Positions 1 to 11,700 are shown, numbered from the stretch's first letter. The stretch: 20,013 bases of DNA from JAEELC01 sp963621965 (GCA_963621965.1 CAVFGN010000038.1:1-20013), one strand, 5' to 3'. Made by a program: numbers and translations. The notes: a model not told the origin generated them from the sequence alone.

Positions 1-2
1 TA

Positions 3-794
3 TATGATAAGGCAAATATTAAATATATGATTATGCCTTGTAAGAATAAGTATGGTCAATATCCTAATTGTATTAAAAGGGTTAATTCACAAGGCGATAT
101 GATTATGAGTGAAAAGGAAAGAAATGAGTTCTCTGAGGGAACTGCAGTATTTTTCCCAGAAAATCACTTATTTGAAATTACTAGTGGGAAGACTTTTAAT
201 CTTGATGATATTTATGAAAAAGCAGAATGGGAAGCAATTGAAAATTGTCCATTAATAGCTAAGAGTAGAGACGCCAGAGACGCCCAAGGTAATCTAATTA
301 TAGATGGGCCTAAATCTACTCCAAGTAAGCCTGCTAGAAATGGTGTAGCTGAGCTATATATTGATAGACCTGGATTAGATACACAACGTAGAGTATCTCA
401 TAAGCAATTAATTCATAAAGCAGAATCATTCATTTATGATGATCCTCGAGGAATTGAGGGTAATTTGAATATGGCTAAAATTCTTGGTAAAGATATGCGT
501 AACCAACCTGCTGCTGATGTTATTGATTTCTTGATTAGAATAGCAGAGAAAGATCCTAAGAAGATTATTAATCTTTATACGGGAGATGATATTTCTCTAA
601 GACTAACATTTATAGAAGCTAAAGAGAAGAAGGTCATTTACATCAAAAATAAACTATACTTATATGGAGATAACATAGTTTTAGGGGCAACTGATGATGC
701 CGTTATTGCTTGGATGAAAGATCCTAAAAATCAAAAAGTCTTGGAACTTATTAAAAAGGATACATATCCTGAATACTATAAAGTCGAAGATTAA
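3..794 (+). CDS. Conserved virion-locus protein, 5'-truncated by the window edge, TAG-free
   Basis: The reading frame is open from the first complete codon at base 3, so the start probably lies upstream. The ATG at 27 is only the first one visible. The visible 263 residues end at TAA. The protein is charged and soluble-looking, with no signal peptide or membrane segment. Its second half (from about ELYIDRPG) is rich in helix-forming, Lys/Asp-rich sequence and ends in DTYPEYYKVED. It resembles proteins encoded between the major capsid gene and the tail-ring genes of crAss-like phages, but I cannot name a function. It has seven Gln codons, all CAA, and no TAG, unlike the following gene. The next gene starts 20 nt downstream after an AT-rich gap with no visible hairpin. 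The reading frame is certain; the role is not. Confidence 0.75.
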   Translation, partial: YDKANIKYMIMPCKNKYGQYPNCIKRVNSQGDMIMSEKERNEFSEGTAVFFPENHLFEITSGKTFNLDDIYEKAEWEAIENCPLIAKSRDARDAQGNLIIDGPKSTPSKPARNGVAELYIDRPGLDTQRRVSHKQLIHKAESFIYDDPRGIEGNLNMAKILGKDMRNQPAADVIDFLIRIAEKDPKKIINLYTGDDISLRLTFIEAKEKKVIYIKNKLYLYGDNIVLGATDDAVIAWMKDPKNQKVLELIKKDTYPEYYKVED

Positions 795-814
795 AATATA
801 AAATAATAAATATT

Positions 815-2077
815 GTGACTGCTCGCGAAGTTTGGGAAGGAATGTTAACAGAACTTAGTAAAGTAAATGCCCCAAGCATGCTATTACAAGACTTTAATTA
901 TTTCTTCAATAAAGCAATAAATCAATATATAAATAAAAGATATAACATTTATGATGTTAATCAGCAAACTACTGATGATTTAAGGGTATTAAAAAGTCAA
1001 GCCTTATTGGACGTAATACCTGCATCTGAATCTGATGTAATAAATAATTTAGTATAGTATAGTGCAGGAGCAGCAAAACTATACGGGGGTACTTATGAAA
1101 CTACACTGCCTGCTGATTATTTACATATACTAAATTGTGTTTGTATTTACAAAGTAAAGAAAAATTATAAATGTTATAATAAAGATGATTATGTTTAGTT
1201 CGCAGCAAAAAGATTGACCTCAGATGCATGGTCTGTAATTATAAACGATTATTATAATAGACCTTTACCTCAGAGACCTTACTTCTATATACATAATGTA
1301 AATACACAGTCTACTTTACCTACTAATCCAATTAAAGATAGTACAGGTAAATCTATAAACGGAGGAACTGATTTTTATACTAATTACGAGAAGTCTGATT
1401 GGGAGATATTAGAATTTTCTGGATTTACTGAAGCAGTACCTGCTACATAGTTAACATTAACGTCTAATTATTCTGTAGAATTTTCAAATTCTACAAATTC
1501 TTTTTTAGCTTATAATGAACTAATAACAACTTCTAGGTTTCCAACTAGTATAATGTATAATTACCCTCAAACGGGAAAACCTTGGAGTAATAAAATATAC
1601 AAATATAATTCTACTTATTATAAGTATAATGGTACTACTCTTGTAGAATACAATTATGAAGGAGATAAAAATCAAATCCCCCGTACAATAGAATTAGGAT
1701 CTCCTGATAATAGAACTGTAAGTGTAGTAGATAAAGAGGCTGGACTTAGATATAGTAACCCAACAAGTATACGTATGGAAATACGGTATGGTTCTAGTGA
1801 TATATTTGAGTTAGAAAAAATTATTATAGATTATATTAAATCTCCTTAGAATATTAGATTAACACAGGAATAGGTTAACCTTACAGAAGACACTTCGCAA
1901 ATCATGGAATTTCCAGATTACGTTTGTCAAGAGATAATAAATGAGCTGACAATGTTGGTCATGGAGAATACTGCTGACCCACGTTTACAAACTAATCTTA
2001 CAGTTACACAGTCTATTGCAAATCCAGCTCAGCAGTAGGCACCCCAACCACAACCTCAACAAGCACAAAGAGGTTAA
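815..2077 (+). CDS. Tail-barrel/ring-type structural protein (crAss-like), TAG-recoded
   Basis: This is a 420-aa protein if six in-frame TAGs are read as Gln. It starts at GTG 815 (ATT just before is also possible) and ends at TAA. The N-terminus (MTAREVWEGMLTEL, then a helix with INQYINKRYNIYD) and the C-terminal block near residues 366-394 (FPDYVCQEIINEL, then NTADPRLQT) match what I remember of a conserved crAss-like ring or connector protein between portal and tail. The middle, from about residue 150 to 300, is Tyr/Asn/Thr-rich and beta-like. The tail is Gln/Pro-rich, and one TAG sits directly after CAG CAG, supporting glutamine. The first TAG is codon 81, so standard decoding would leave only an 80-aa stub. 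A terminator-like hairpin lies inside the gene at 1474-1506. Confidence is high for the ORF and moderate for the ring role. Confidence 0.8.
1474..1506 (+). other. Terminator-like hairpin inside the ring-protein gene
   Basis: TGTAGAATTT (1474-1483) and AAATTCTACA (1486-1495) form a perfect 10-bp stem with a 2-nt loop, followed after 5 nt by six T (1501-1506). The stem is AT-rich, and a 2-nt loop would open by a base pair in RNA, so strength is uncertain. It lies within coding sequence (VEFSNSTNSF). Confidence 0.4.
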
Positions 2078-2091
2078 AAATAATTTAAATT

Positions 2092-3027
2092 ATGTTTCAA
2101 TTTACAACAACCAATGTAATTAATTCAGACAAAGACCTTACTACTGGTAAGGATCTTTACACAGTAGAGGGTGAAACTCTCATAGTTAAGAGAGTAGCCA
2201 ATTTTAAGAAAGAGAACATTTCTGCTATCTATAAAGCAGCAGCACAAGAAGCAGAAAATGCAAAAGTAACAATAGATCTCTCTGGCATATCAGCAACAAA
2301 AAATGATGTTCTTAGACTGAATATTTATATTGGTCTTACACAAGCTTCTCAAGATTCTCGTTATTCTAATGACATGATTTATAAGGGAAAACCATTCTCT
2401 GTAGACTTTGTATGGAAGGGTGCAGATGATACTGCTGAGAATCTTGTAAAAACCATAAAGAAATATGATGTTCTGGTTTATGGAGAAAAACTTCTTAACG
2501 CATCATATTCTGGTCATTGTATTACAATCGAAGCTACTAATGAATACCAACGTTTTAGAAAAGTTGATATTGATAAGTATGAGAAATCTACTACCGAATA
2601 TCCCTATTCAGGTACTTATACTACTTTGAAAAGTCTTGATAGTATTACCAATGTAAAGAAGTCAAATGCTGAAGTTACTGCAACGGAAGAAGGATACTTT
2701 GCTGGTAAAGAAGGTTTTGGTACTTATTCATTCTTGCTCCATAATCTTCGTCTTCCGACCTCTGCACGTACTCGTGCTTTTGGTATAAATCAAGACGAAA
2801 CTCCTATTGTAGGTGCTAAATACGACCAGTACACTATTCATTATTGTGCAGATCGTGGTCCTCTTGGATTGAATGCAGTGGGCGATACTGTTAAATCTAC
2901 TACTACACATGTATTCTATGTACTTAGTACTTTATCTGATTCCTTTAAAAAGGCTTTGGAGGGAGTGGGTTCTGTAAGAGATGCAAAAACAGGCGAAGTG
3001 ATTCCTGCTAATACTACAGGTGATTAA
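2092..3027 (+). CDS. Tail tube/ring-like structural protein, 311 aa, TAG-free and probably highly expressed
   Basis: An intact 311-aa ORF under the standard code, starting 14 nt after gene 2 behind an AT-rich leader and ending in TAA. It is a mixed alpha/beta soluble protein. Around residues 62-107 a segment with DLSGIS, LRLNIYIGL, SRYSND and KGKPFSVDFVWKG resembles a conserved crAss-like barrel/tube subunit. It is much shorter than the roughly 490-aa crAss-like major capsid protein, so I do not call it capsid. It has no TAG. About six of ten Arg codons are CGT, whereas neighbours use nearly all AGA, which suggests strong expression. A strong intrinsic terminator follows 19 nt after the stop, so this gene probably closes a transcript. 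The likely role is a repeated subunit of the tail barrel; a minor head protein is the alternative. Confidence 0.8.
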   Translation: MFQFTTTNVINSDKDLTTGKDLYTVEGETLIVKRVANFKKENISAIYKAAAQEAENAKVTIDLSGISATKNDVLRLNIYIGLTQASQDSRYSNDMIYKGKPFSVDFVWKGADDTAENLVKTIKKYDVLVYGEKLLNASYSGHCITIEATNEYQRFRKVDIDKYEKSTTEYPYSGTYTTLKSLDSITNVKKSNAEVTATEEGYFAGKEGFGTYSFLLHNLRLPTSARTRAFGINQDETPIVGAKYDQYTIHYCADRGPLGLNAVGDTVKSTTTHVFYVLSTLSDSFKKALEGVGSVRDAKTGEVIPANTTGD

Positions 3028-3046
3028 TTTTTACTCTACTAATTAT

Positions 3047-3079
3047 AAGGCGAGGGCGTTTATTCGCCTTCGCCTTTTT
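3047..3079 (+). terminator. Rho-independent terminator after the 311-aa structural gene
   Basis: The arms AAGGCGAGGGCG (3047-3058) and CGCCTTCGCCTT (3065-3076) pair over 12 bp with one G-U pair around a 6-nt loop. A T-run follows (3075-3079). It is by far the most GC-rich spot in this AT-rich region. The next ATG is only about 9 nt beyond the T-run, so downstream transcription must pass through or start upstream of this hairpin. Confidence 0.88.
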
Positions 3080-3087
3080 ATTTATAT

Positions 3088-3768
3088 ATGTATAATCAAA
3101 TTGAAAAACTCGCATCTGCAATATATAATGATATTGTAGGAGGCTTGAAAGGTTATCATTCTAATTTCTCTATATCAATGGAGTAGTTAGAATAGGATGT
3201 AATAGATGAACGTTTATAGGTATTAAAAGAATATTCATTAAAGGGTGTATTACCATTAAGAGATTTGTATATATCTATAAATTGTATACCTATTGATTGT
3301 AAGAGTTTAGATAAATGTCGATGTGGTGGTAATGAAAATCCTACATTACATTTTGAGGTGCCTTAGATTGTAAATGATTATGGTAATTTATCAATAGATT
3401 ATATTGGGTCTACAGATAAGCAACTTCCATTTATTTACTATACTTCACCTATAGCATTTAGATAGCATAAATACAGAAAACGAGGTAAAAATAAACCTAT
3501 AGTTTGGATAGATACTACTCCAAATGAAAATGGAATGTACGATTGTTTTGTGTTTAATGCTCCCTTATTAAAAACAGTATCTATTTCAGCTATTTTTAAG
3601 GACTTGAGACAACTAGATAATTATAGTTGCTGTACAGAATTATAGGATAACAATATGTCATTTATAGATAATGAAGTTAAAAAAAGACTGGTTTAGAAAA
3701 AGATTCAATTTTATCGTTCTTATTCTCCAGCTATTAAACCTAATACTCAAGAATATACTGAAGGATGA
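3088..3768 (+). CDS. Tail-associated structural protein with Cys cluster, TAG-recoded
   Basis: A 226-aa protein with seven in-frame TAGs, starting at ATG 3088 just after the terminator and ending at TGA, which overlaps the next start as ATGA. The N-terminal 60 residues look helical and contain several TAGs. Next comes a cysteine cluster, C66-x4-C71-x5-C77-x-C79, followed by GG, which could bind zinc or form a tight turn. The central part (LHFEVPQIVNDYGNL, then YIGSTDKQLPFIYYTSP) resembles a conserved crAss-like protein of the tail-gene cluster with no function I can name. The TGA terminus shows that TGA remains a stop here. The ATGA overlap suggests translational coupling with the next gene. 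The ORF is well supported; the specific structural role is inferred from context. Confidence 0.75.
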
Positions 3769-4454
3769 ATAATTTTTATTATGGTTTATCTTTATTAAAT
3801 ACATTGTATGGTTTAACAATGTCAGAAGAAGATTATGAAGAGACAGCTCTTGTTGGCTGGGATTTAATAGGAAATAAACGTACTAGATTATATAGATATT
3901 CAGTATGTATAGATGATTGTTCTGAAGGGGTAGAATTGCCTTGTAATGTCAACGAACTTGAAGCAGTAACTACTGATTTTGAAGAATGGGATTATTCCAC
4001 ACATGATACTCCAAATGGGAATATTAATTCTGCATTTGTAGAATCATATATAGAACATAGAAAAGCTTTCAGAGATCCTTTATATTTATCAGGAAAACTT
4101 ATTCATTACGAAAGAGTTGGGAATACACTTTATTTTGATAGACCTCATGGTAAAATAAATATTCTATATAAAGGATTAATATTAGATGATAATGGACTTC
4201 CAGAAATAACTGATAAGGAAGCATCAGCGCTAGCTACTTATTGTGCTTATATTATAAAATTTAAAGAAGGTATAATGACTAATAATACTAACATAATTCA
4301 GATGGCAAATATGTTAAAATAGCAATGGAATATCCAGTGTGATTAGGCCCGAGTGGATCATTATATGTCTTAGAATGAATGGGATTAGGTACTTGATGCT
4401 AAAACAAGCTGGAATAGAAAAAGTTTTGGTAAATCACTTAAACTATATAAATAA
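3765..4454 (+). CDS. Tail-associated ring/adaptor-like protein, TAG-recoded C-terminus
   Basis: A 229-aa protein starting at ATG 3765 inside the previous stop (ATGA) and ending at TAA 4452-4454. Residues 1-185 contain no TAG; the last 45 contain four. Without suppression a stable-looking 185-aa form would be made. The motifs LYRYSVCIDDCSEG, ELPC, LEAVTTDFEEW and the C-terminal LDAKTSWNRKSFGKS resemble a conserved crAss-like family in the tail block. The segment YLSGKLIHYERVGNTLYFDRP followed by a helix with ASALATYCAYIIKFKEG suggests a beta domain plus a helix, as expected for a ring or connector subunit. The reading frame passes smoothly into the next gene through a one-base TAATG overlap. 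I am confident of the gene and moderately so of a ring/adaptor role. Confidence 0.78.
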
Positions 4455-5476
4455 TGCATAGATATGCTTTAGGGTGTGCTTTTACTACTAATAATTTATT
4501 TGATAATTTTCCTTATTCTAAACTAAAAATAACTTGTGAATAGTGCAAATAGGCAATTGGTGACAATCATCGCCAAATTCTAGTTAAAAAAATATTTAAA
4601 TCCTCTATTAATATAATAATACAAGATATTGTAGAAAGAAATGTAACTTTCTGGCTCCCGTTAACTGGTAATAAAAAATGTAATATGCACATGAAAAGAG
4701 TTACTGGTAAAGACTTTTAGCGACTAAGACAAGCTGGAAAATGGGAAGATATTGATATTGTCAATTCGAATTTTTCTGGTTATGAAATAGGATTTTATAT
4801 GCTCGGCAACAGAACTCCTAGAATAAAAACTGTCTATGTTAAGAAGCAAGTAAAATTACTTATATCTAAATACACAAACGAAGGAAAATAGTATGGGGAT
4901 GGCTTAATAGATACTAAAATATCAGATTATTACTAGCAAATATTTGATTTATTTCCAAAAGTTCCCTAGGAGGACATTAAAAGGATTTTGATTTTCTCAT
5001 GGAAATCTCTATATTTACACAATAGTTATGGAGGAGATGTTTTAATTAAAGGGATTTCAACATGGTATTATATAGGACAACTTAAAAAAAGTCCAATACA
5101 ACACTTTCATTATTATATAAAGAAACTTATTAAGAAAATTAGAGTATTGTATAAAAGAAAAAAGATACCGTGGGATGGATATTATTACTTTGCTCTTTCT
5201 GAATCTTAGTATTAGTAGTATTTATAGCAAAAAAAGTCTAAAGGAAGACCTAAAAAGTATTTTAATTTTGGTCCTGTATTTATGTATTAGATTTTAGACG
5301 AATGTAAAATTAGTCAATACTCTTGTAAATACATATTTCGCATACCTATGATTAGTACAATAAAACTTAAATACTATATCCCAAATCTAAGAGCAAATGC
5401 AGAACTTATTGAGACTAGATCTTCTCTTAAATTTAAAGATATATTAGTAAATGATAATGAATACGAATTTCTATGA
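4454..5476 (+). CDS. Conserved crAss-like tail-cluster protein, TAG-recoded
   Basis: A 340-aa protein with 11 in-frame TAGs. The start ATG shares its first base with the preceding TAA, and the TGA stop overlaps the next ATG (ATGA at 5473-5476). Near the N-terminus is a single CxxC (C28, C31) whose second residue pair is TAG-encoded. A basic segment with MHMKRVTGKDF follows at about residues 78-90. The middle, around residues 205-250, is very Lys-rich (IKKLIKKIRVLYKRKK), which could contact DNA. A Gln-rich patch, SESQYQQYLQQ, uses four TAGs within nine codons. It resembles a hypothetical protein that lies beside the ring proteins in crAss-like genomes. I do not assign a function; its position between ring-like and muzzle-like genes suggests a virion protein. 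Confidence 0.72.
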
Positions 5477-8400
5477 TTAAAGCACAAACAGTAAATACCT
5501 TTGAAGATGGGCTTATAATGGATTTGGAACCATTAAAGGTGCCCAAATCTAGTCTTACTAATGCTCTTAATGCTACATTATTGACATTCAATGACAACGA
5601 AAATTCGTTATAGTGTGATATGGGAAATGGTAGGGTTGAAACAGCTTATTTACCTACAGGATATATCCCTATGGGTACTACTTCTTTAGGAGGTATAATC
5701 TATATTGTTTCATATAATCCCATTGAGGGTAAATGTTAGATAGGTTCATTTCCGTCTCCAGAAAGAAATATAACTTCAAGTCAAACATCTAATGATATGA
5801 TTACATTAAGTAATAGTATATTTGTAGATGAGAGCAAGAATATTATTAGAACATTATATAAAAAAAAGTTATATGATACTAATTTAAATCCAGGAGATAA
5901 GTTTTTAATTACAGTAAAGGAAGAGGGGACTACAAATGAAGATCCCTTCGGACAAATTTCTTATTATGATTCGAATAATAATCTTTAGCAAAAATGGCTA
6001 ACCTTTGAATTGGCTACATTAGATTCTAATGGTCGGTTGATATATTTAAAAGATTTGTTAAAATATTCTGATGGTGATAGAAATTTTATATTTAAAATTA
6101 AGGACGATAATACTAGTGATACTAATGTTGATGCTTATAGAGATATTATTTCTGCTGATTATAATATTTTTAATGCAAAAATATCTGGGAAATTGTATTT
6201 AGTAGCACAATTAGATGTTCCTGATAAAATAAATATAATTTATAAAGTGATTGGTAGAAAAACTATTGAAGGTGTAGATAAATATAAAATTCAAATAACT
6301 TGTACAGCACTTCCAACTACTTATACTCATCCAATTACTTACAATTGCTATATAAATAAGTAGTTAGAAGAAATAACCCCCGAGGAAAATAAAACAACTA
6401 CTACTTTTAGTGTAAATATTGATACGGAAAATCCAACAGATATTGAAATAAAACCATCTTTAGAAATTGGCAATTGTACATGGCTCGATACTACACTACA
6501 TATAGATCCTACGTTAATTAATTCTGGAAAAGTAATTTCTGAAGAATGGAGATATTATAAAAACGAAACTTATATGGATATTAAATTTTCTTTAGATTTA
6601 TATCCATACGAGGATGAAACAATAGATCAAGTTAAAGTTGTTTTTATCCCATATACAGAAATTAAAAACATATCAAAAACTAAAGATATTGATATATATA
6701 AAAATTCTGATTATTATAGTATAACTTTACCAAGTAATGAATCATATTCTGGCACACAAACAATTAATGCAGTAATTAATGACAAATTAAAAGAAAATTC
6801 TTTATATTTAGTTAAAATTATAGCACAAAAAATAAAAACAGGAGAACAAACACCTGATTATAGTTCTACTATACATTTTTTATATACTAATAATATGTAT
6901 AATGGTGCATATTTAGATTATGATTAGGGAAGTATTACTGTATCAAATTTTGATGATCTAAAATTACCTGTCAGTTGTGAATTTAAACTATCTAAAGATG
7001 CTAATTATACTATTACAGATAATACTAAATATCCAAATCTTGTATTAGATACATAGAGTAATATTTAGGGTAAAAGTGAAATTGAATTAAGTGGAAGTAT
7101 AGATCTGAAAGCAAATTTGACTCTAACTGAAGATTATAATACTTTTAGTGTAAAACCCGAAAATTTATATTTTAATAATATAGAGGACAAAGATATTAAA
7201 GCTAATATATCATGTGATTTTGAAAAAGAATGGGATGATACAGAGGATGAAGATAATACACTACATTTAGACTCTGAATTTATAACAAACACAACAAACA
7301 CTATTATAACTTACCATATAACTATAAATAATCCTATATACGCTAATACTGAATTAAAAACTATACAGGTAACTAATTATCTCACTCCAATTGCTTCTAC
7401 AGTATCAGAATTTGTTAATTATGATATATACGAATAGGATGGTATTTTATAGTATTTACCTTCATTTTTTGGGTTAGGAATATCATCTGGAGGATCTGAT
7501 AATAAAGGTGGAGGTGGAGACTTTCATATAAAAGGAGTAATAGATTTAGGTACGGAAACGGATAGTGAAAGCGGGCTAAACAAACTAGTTCAGTATGCAG
7601 TTAGTCTTTATGATGATAACGATTATAACGCAGGATATGCTAAATTTCCAGATAATACTTTAAATACTGCTATTGACTAGATGAAAAATTCAGCTCCAAT
7701 AGTACCAGTATTATTAACTTTTGTTGGTGGAAACTTTATTAGAGTTTCTGGTAAGGATGATTTATATTATACTGATTAGAGTAGAAATGTAAGTAATGAT
7801 AGAAAAACTATGTTTTAGTGGGAACAAGCATCTACTTATAGATATATTTGGTTCTTTCTAAGAACCAATTATTCAAGTGCCTAGTATATACCACTTAATG
7901 CTGGGATTAGAATAGCCCCAACTGAAGGAACAGTTACAATAGGAGGAAAATAGGTAAAAGAGTATTCATATACAGATAGTATGAAAGCTTGGATAAATAT
8001 ATTAACTCAATTATATGTTAAAAAATAGAATAAAGAAGAGTTAACAAAATATTCTGTTAATAAAATCAATTATAATAAGAATCTACAATTACATATTTCT
8101 TCAACTATACCGATATATATAAATTCTAATAAAACCACTACATTTACTCCTACATATTATATTGGTTCAGACAAAACTACTTCATTGAATGATATATATG
8201 AAAGTTATAAATATGAATGTCTCAGGATAGAGGAGATAAATACAGAAATAAATAAATTTAATGTTGACATTACAAAAACTATAGATGATCCTTTAGTAGA
8301 GGAATTCCTGAAAGCTCAATCAAGTACTCCGACAGTATCTACTTATATTAATAATCCATTTAAAGGTAAAAATATTAATAGTGTAAAATCACTTTCACCA

Positions 8401-8727
8401 AGTGCATCCTAGATCTATGCTATAAATTTTGATACAGGAGAGCTATATATCCCTAATAAAGGAGATTTAGTAGCAATTAAAGATATAGATAGTTTTACTG
8501 AAAATGAGATTGTTTTAAAGGATGATACTTTTTTAACCTTGACTAATTTAGATTTATTATACTATGATAGTAGAGAAAATAATGGAGATGGTAGATTGCT
8601 GATAAATAAATCCCAGTATGATACTTATTCTAGATTTAATATACAGTTTTCAGCTGGAAATGATGAAGCTAAAACTTCTACATTAATAAGCTCCGCAACA
8701 ATAAGTAATGATTTAAAATTATTTTAA
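5473..8727 (+). CDS. Giant beta-rich tail protein, 'muzzle'/stabilization-protein type, TAG-recoded
   Basis: A 1084-aa protein with about 16 in-frame TAGs, ending in tandem TAA TAA. The first hundred residues contain a block (FEDGLIMDLEPL, VPKSSLTNALNATLLTFN, MGNGRVETAYLPTGYIPMG, GGIIYIVSYNP, IGSFPSPERN) that I recognise as the N-terminus of a widespread crAss-like tail protein, often labelled 'stabilization protein'. The remainder is Asn/Thr/Ile/Tyr-rich beta-type sequence typical of a large tail barrel or distal tail part. A Gly-rich stretch (GISSGGSDNKGGGG) lies around residue 675 and may be a hinge. The gene is coupled to the previous one by ATGA and is followed 5 nt later by another giant tail gene. 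A perfect 9-bp hairpin lies inside it at 7848-7868. A distal tail position is likely; muzzle is my best guess. Confidence 0.78.
7848..7868 (+). other. Perfect 9-bp hairpin inside giant tail gene 7
   Basis: TTGGTTCTT and AAGAACCAA flank a 3-nt loop TCT. No T-tract follows, so it is not a typical terminator. It could be an mRNA structure or a chance palindrome within the WFFLRTN coding segment. Confidence 0.35.
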
Positions 8728-8732
8728 TAATT

Positions 8733-11700
8733 ATGGATTAGCTTACACCAATATTACCAGTTCCTTTAATTATAAGTAGTTAGTATAAGACTATAAACTA
8801 GAAAGGAAATTTGGTATACGAATATAATCCTTTTAGAAACTATAGGTTATCTACTACTTAGATTGAATATAAAAATTATCTATACTCTTTAGAAGAGATT
8901 GAGAAAAAATTTAATATTAAGTTATATAAGAAAATAGAAGATGATAAATATGAACATATTTCTAATATAGATAGTATAAAAATAGAAACAGATATTTTAA
9001 GATGGAAGAAAAATGATGAATTTTTAGAAATATCAAAATCACCTATAATAAGGCGTAAAGGAGAATTAGTTGATTTTATAACAAACGAGTTAAAATTTAA
9101 TATTCATAATCCAGTAAATATTCTCCCACAATATTCCTATGATAATTCAGTAAATCTTATTGTAAATGATGGGTATAATCCTCCCAGATTAATTAATAGT
9201 AGATTTAGTACATTAGGCAAAAATAAATACTAGATAGTCGATAGACGAGGGGATAATGATACTAATATATATGATTAGGGAGACCAATTTGATATAGACA
9301 CATCTCTATACAAGAAAACAAATACTATTCCTACTCTATCTTTTAAAGGTACATTTTCTGGAGGAAGTATGCCCATAGGAAATTACCATTTTTATTTTAA
9401 ATATGTAGATGCAGATGGAAATGAATCCGACTTTATTGCAGAATCTGGATTAGTAAGTATATTTATAGGAATTGATCCATTAAATATTAGAAGTGGCTTT
9501 AGACAAGAAAATTCTTATAAAGGAATATTATTTTAGTTATCTGATTTAGATTCTGGGTATTAGTACATTTCTATATATTATACTGTAGCTACTTCAGATA
9601 TTAATGAAAATACTGTAACTTCTGCTTATAAGCTTGACTAGAAGTTTATTATAGGCATGGGTAATAAATGTGATATTAAAATCACAGGATATGAAGATAA
9701 AACAGAAATCACCACCAGTGAAATAAATCTCCAATATCAAGTAGTAGGTTCAGCATATACATAGGAACAATGTTAGAATATGCTATTTTTAGGTAATGTT
9801 CAAAAACCTGATATAAATTATCAAGAATTAGAAGATATATCCTTGAGATTTTTGCCTACTATAGTAACAGAAGAATATGATATAGCTCAGAAAATAGATG
9901 AAAACTACGATACCTGTACTGATTTTGCAAATTCTTATTATAATACTAATTTTATATATAATAAGGTAGGTTATTATCCTGATGAAATTTATAGATTAGG
10001 AATTGTTTACATATTAAAAGATAATACTTTAAGTCCTGTATTTAATGTTAGAGGTATCAAAAATACTCCCACTTATTTAGAATATGAAGAAAACACATCA
10101 AAATATTCTTTGTTTAATTTATATAAGGATAATACAAGATAGTATATTGAACATAATGAAGAAACTTATATAATATCAGGGGATAATAGTTCTACTAATT
10201 TGGAAAATTCTAAAGGGGTAATTTATATTACTAATAATGCTGAAAAACCAAGTATTTATGGTTTAAAAATCTATCTATATGATGAATCTAATTGTTTAAA
10301 AGCACTACAAGATCTAGGAGTAAAAGGTTATTTTTTCGTTAGATAGAAACGAATTCCAACTACTTTGTGTGAAGCATTTATAATAGGAGTTGATAAGCAA
10401 AGTCATACCCCAGTAATTCCCGTTGGAGATAAATATATAGCAGAAGGTTTTTTAACTTAGGAAAGTAATAATGCTTCTAATGGGTAGATATTGTCACATG
10501 ATTATTCTGATCATATACTTAAAACAACTAGAAGTAATATAAATACAGCAGCACTTTGTCCAGAATATGATATAAATTCTCCATATTTAAATACTCTATT
10601 TAATGGTGATAAGTTTGTACTTATAAAGAATAAGATACAACCTGAGTAGTTGTAGCAATCTGCTGTTTTAAACAGACATTACTACACAAATAAATTTAAA
10701 GATCCTGGAGACGAACGTTCCGAAACATGTAATATTATAGGAGTTGAAGATAATACTAAATTAGTAGCTATACAAAATACATTTTACTCTGCTAGAGCAG
10801 GAGAAGCTGAAGAAGCATACTAGTATGAGTATTTTAAATACAAAAATAAAATTACAAAAGCCACTAATTTAATTCGAGGTTCTTTTGGACCTTTCTTAGG
10901 GGTGAAGGAATCTAATTTTATTGGGTCTATGGTTACTATTAAAATACCAAACTATTCTGAAAATAGTATGTAGGAGTATTTTAAAATAAGGTACAGCGAC
11001 CAAGCTCCATATTATGCAATATCTGATAGATATTCTATAGATGATTATGAAAATAGAACCTATTATAGAGGTGATAGTTATATATGTCAGGTAACTCATC
11101 GAATTAATAGAAATTTTCAAGACCCAACAGCTCCTACAAATGATTTGATTGTTGATGAGAAATGCTGGAAAGATAATTATAAAGTTGAAGATGGTATAGT
11201 GAATAAAGAGAAATTTGATAAAATTAATTTAGGTGATGTAAACGCAGTACAACTTGGACAGTGGGTAACATTTGTAGTCCGTTCTAATTTTAATTTATGT
11301 CTTAGAGCAGTTGATAATTCTAATACAGATGAGATTGCATTAACTGGAGTATCTAGAAGTTTTTATCCAAATATTCCAATATCTACAGCAGGAGTTTATA
11401 AAATTCCAGAATCATTGTGTTATAATAAAGGTTTTTAGAAATCTACTTCTGAAAGAGTAAATTTCAATGAGCCAGAAACTCCTGCTATTAAAAATGATTT
11501 TACTAATAGAATATTATACTCAGATATAAGTGTAAATGATGCATTTAAAAATGGATATAGAACATTTCAGGGCACTCATTATAGAGATTATACTAAAGCT
11601 TATGGATAGATAGTTAAGTTGGTAGAAACTAATGGTTCTTTGCTATGCGTTTGTGAACATGGTATTCTATTAATACCTGTAAATGAACGAACATTAGCTG

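Noticed and set aside
2728..2910. Minus-strand ORF of 60 codons
   Set aside because: It lies antisense to a well-supported structural gene and has no recognisable motif or leader.
2092..3027. Calling the TAG-free 311-aa gene the major capsid protein
   Set aside because: High-expression signs fit, but the length is well below the roughly 490 aa of crAss-like capsid proteins and it lies downstream of a ring-type gene. A barrel/tube subunit fits better.
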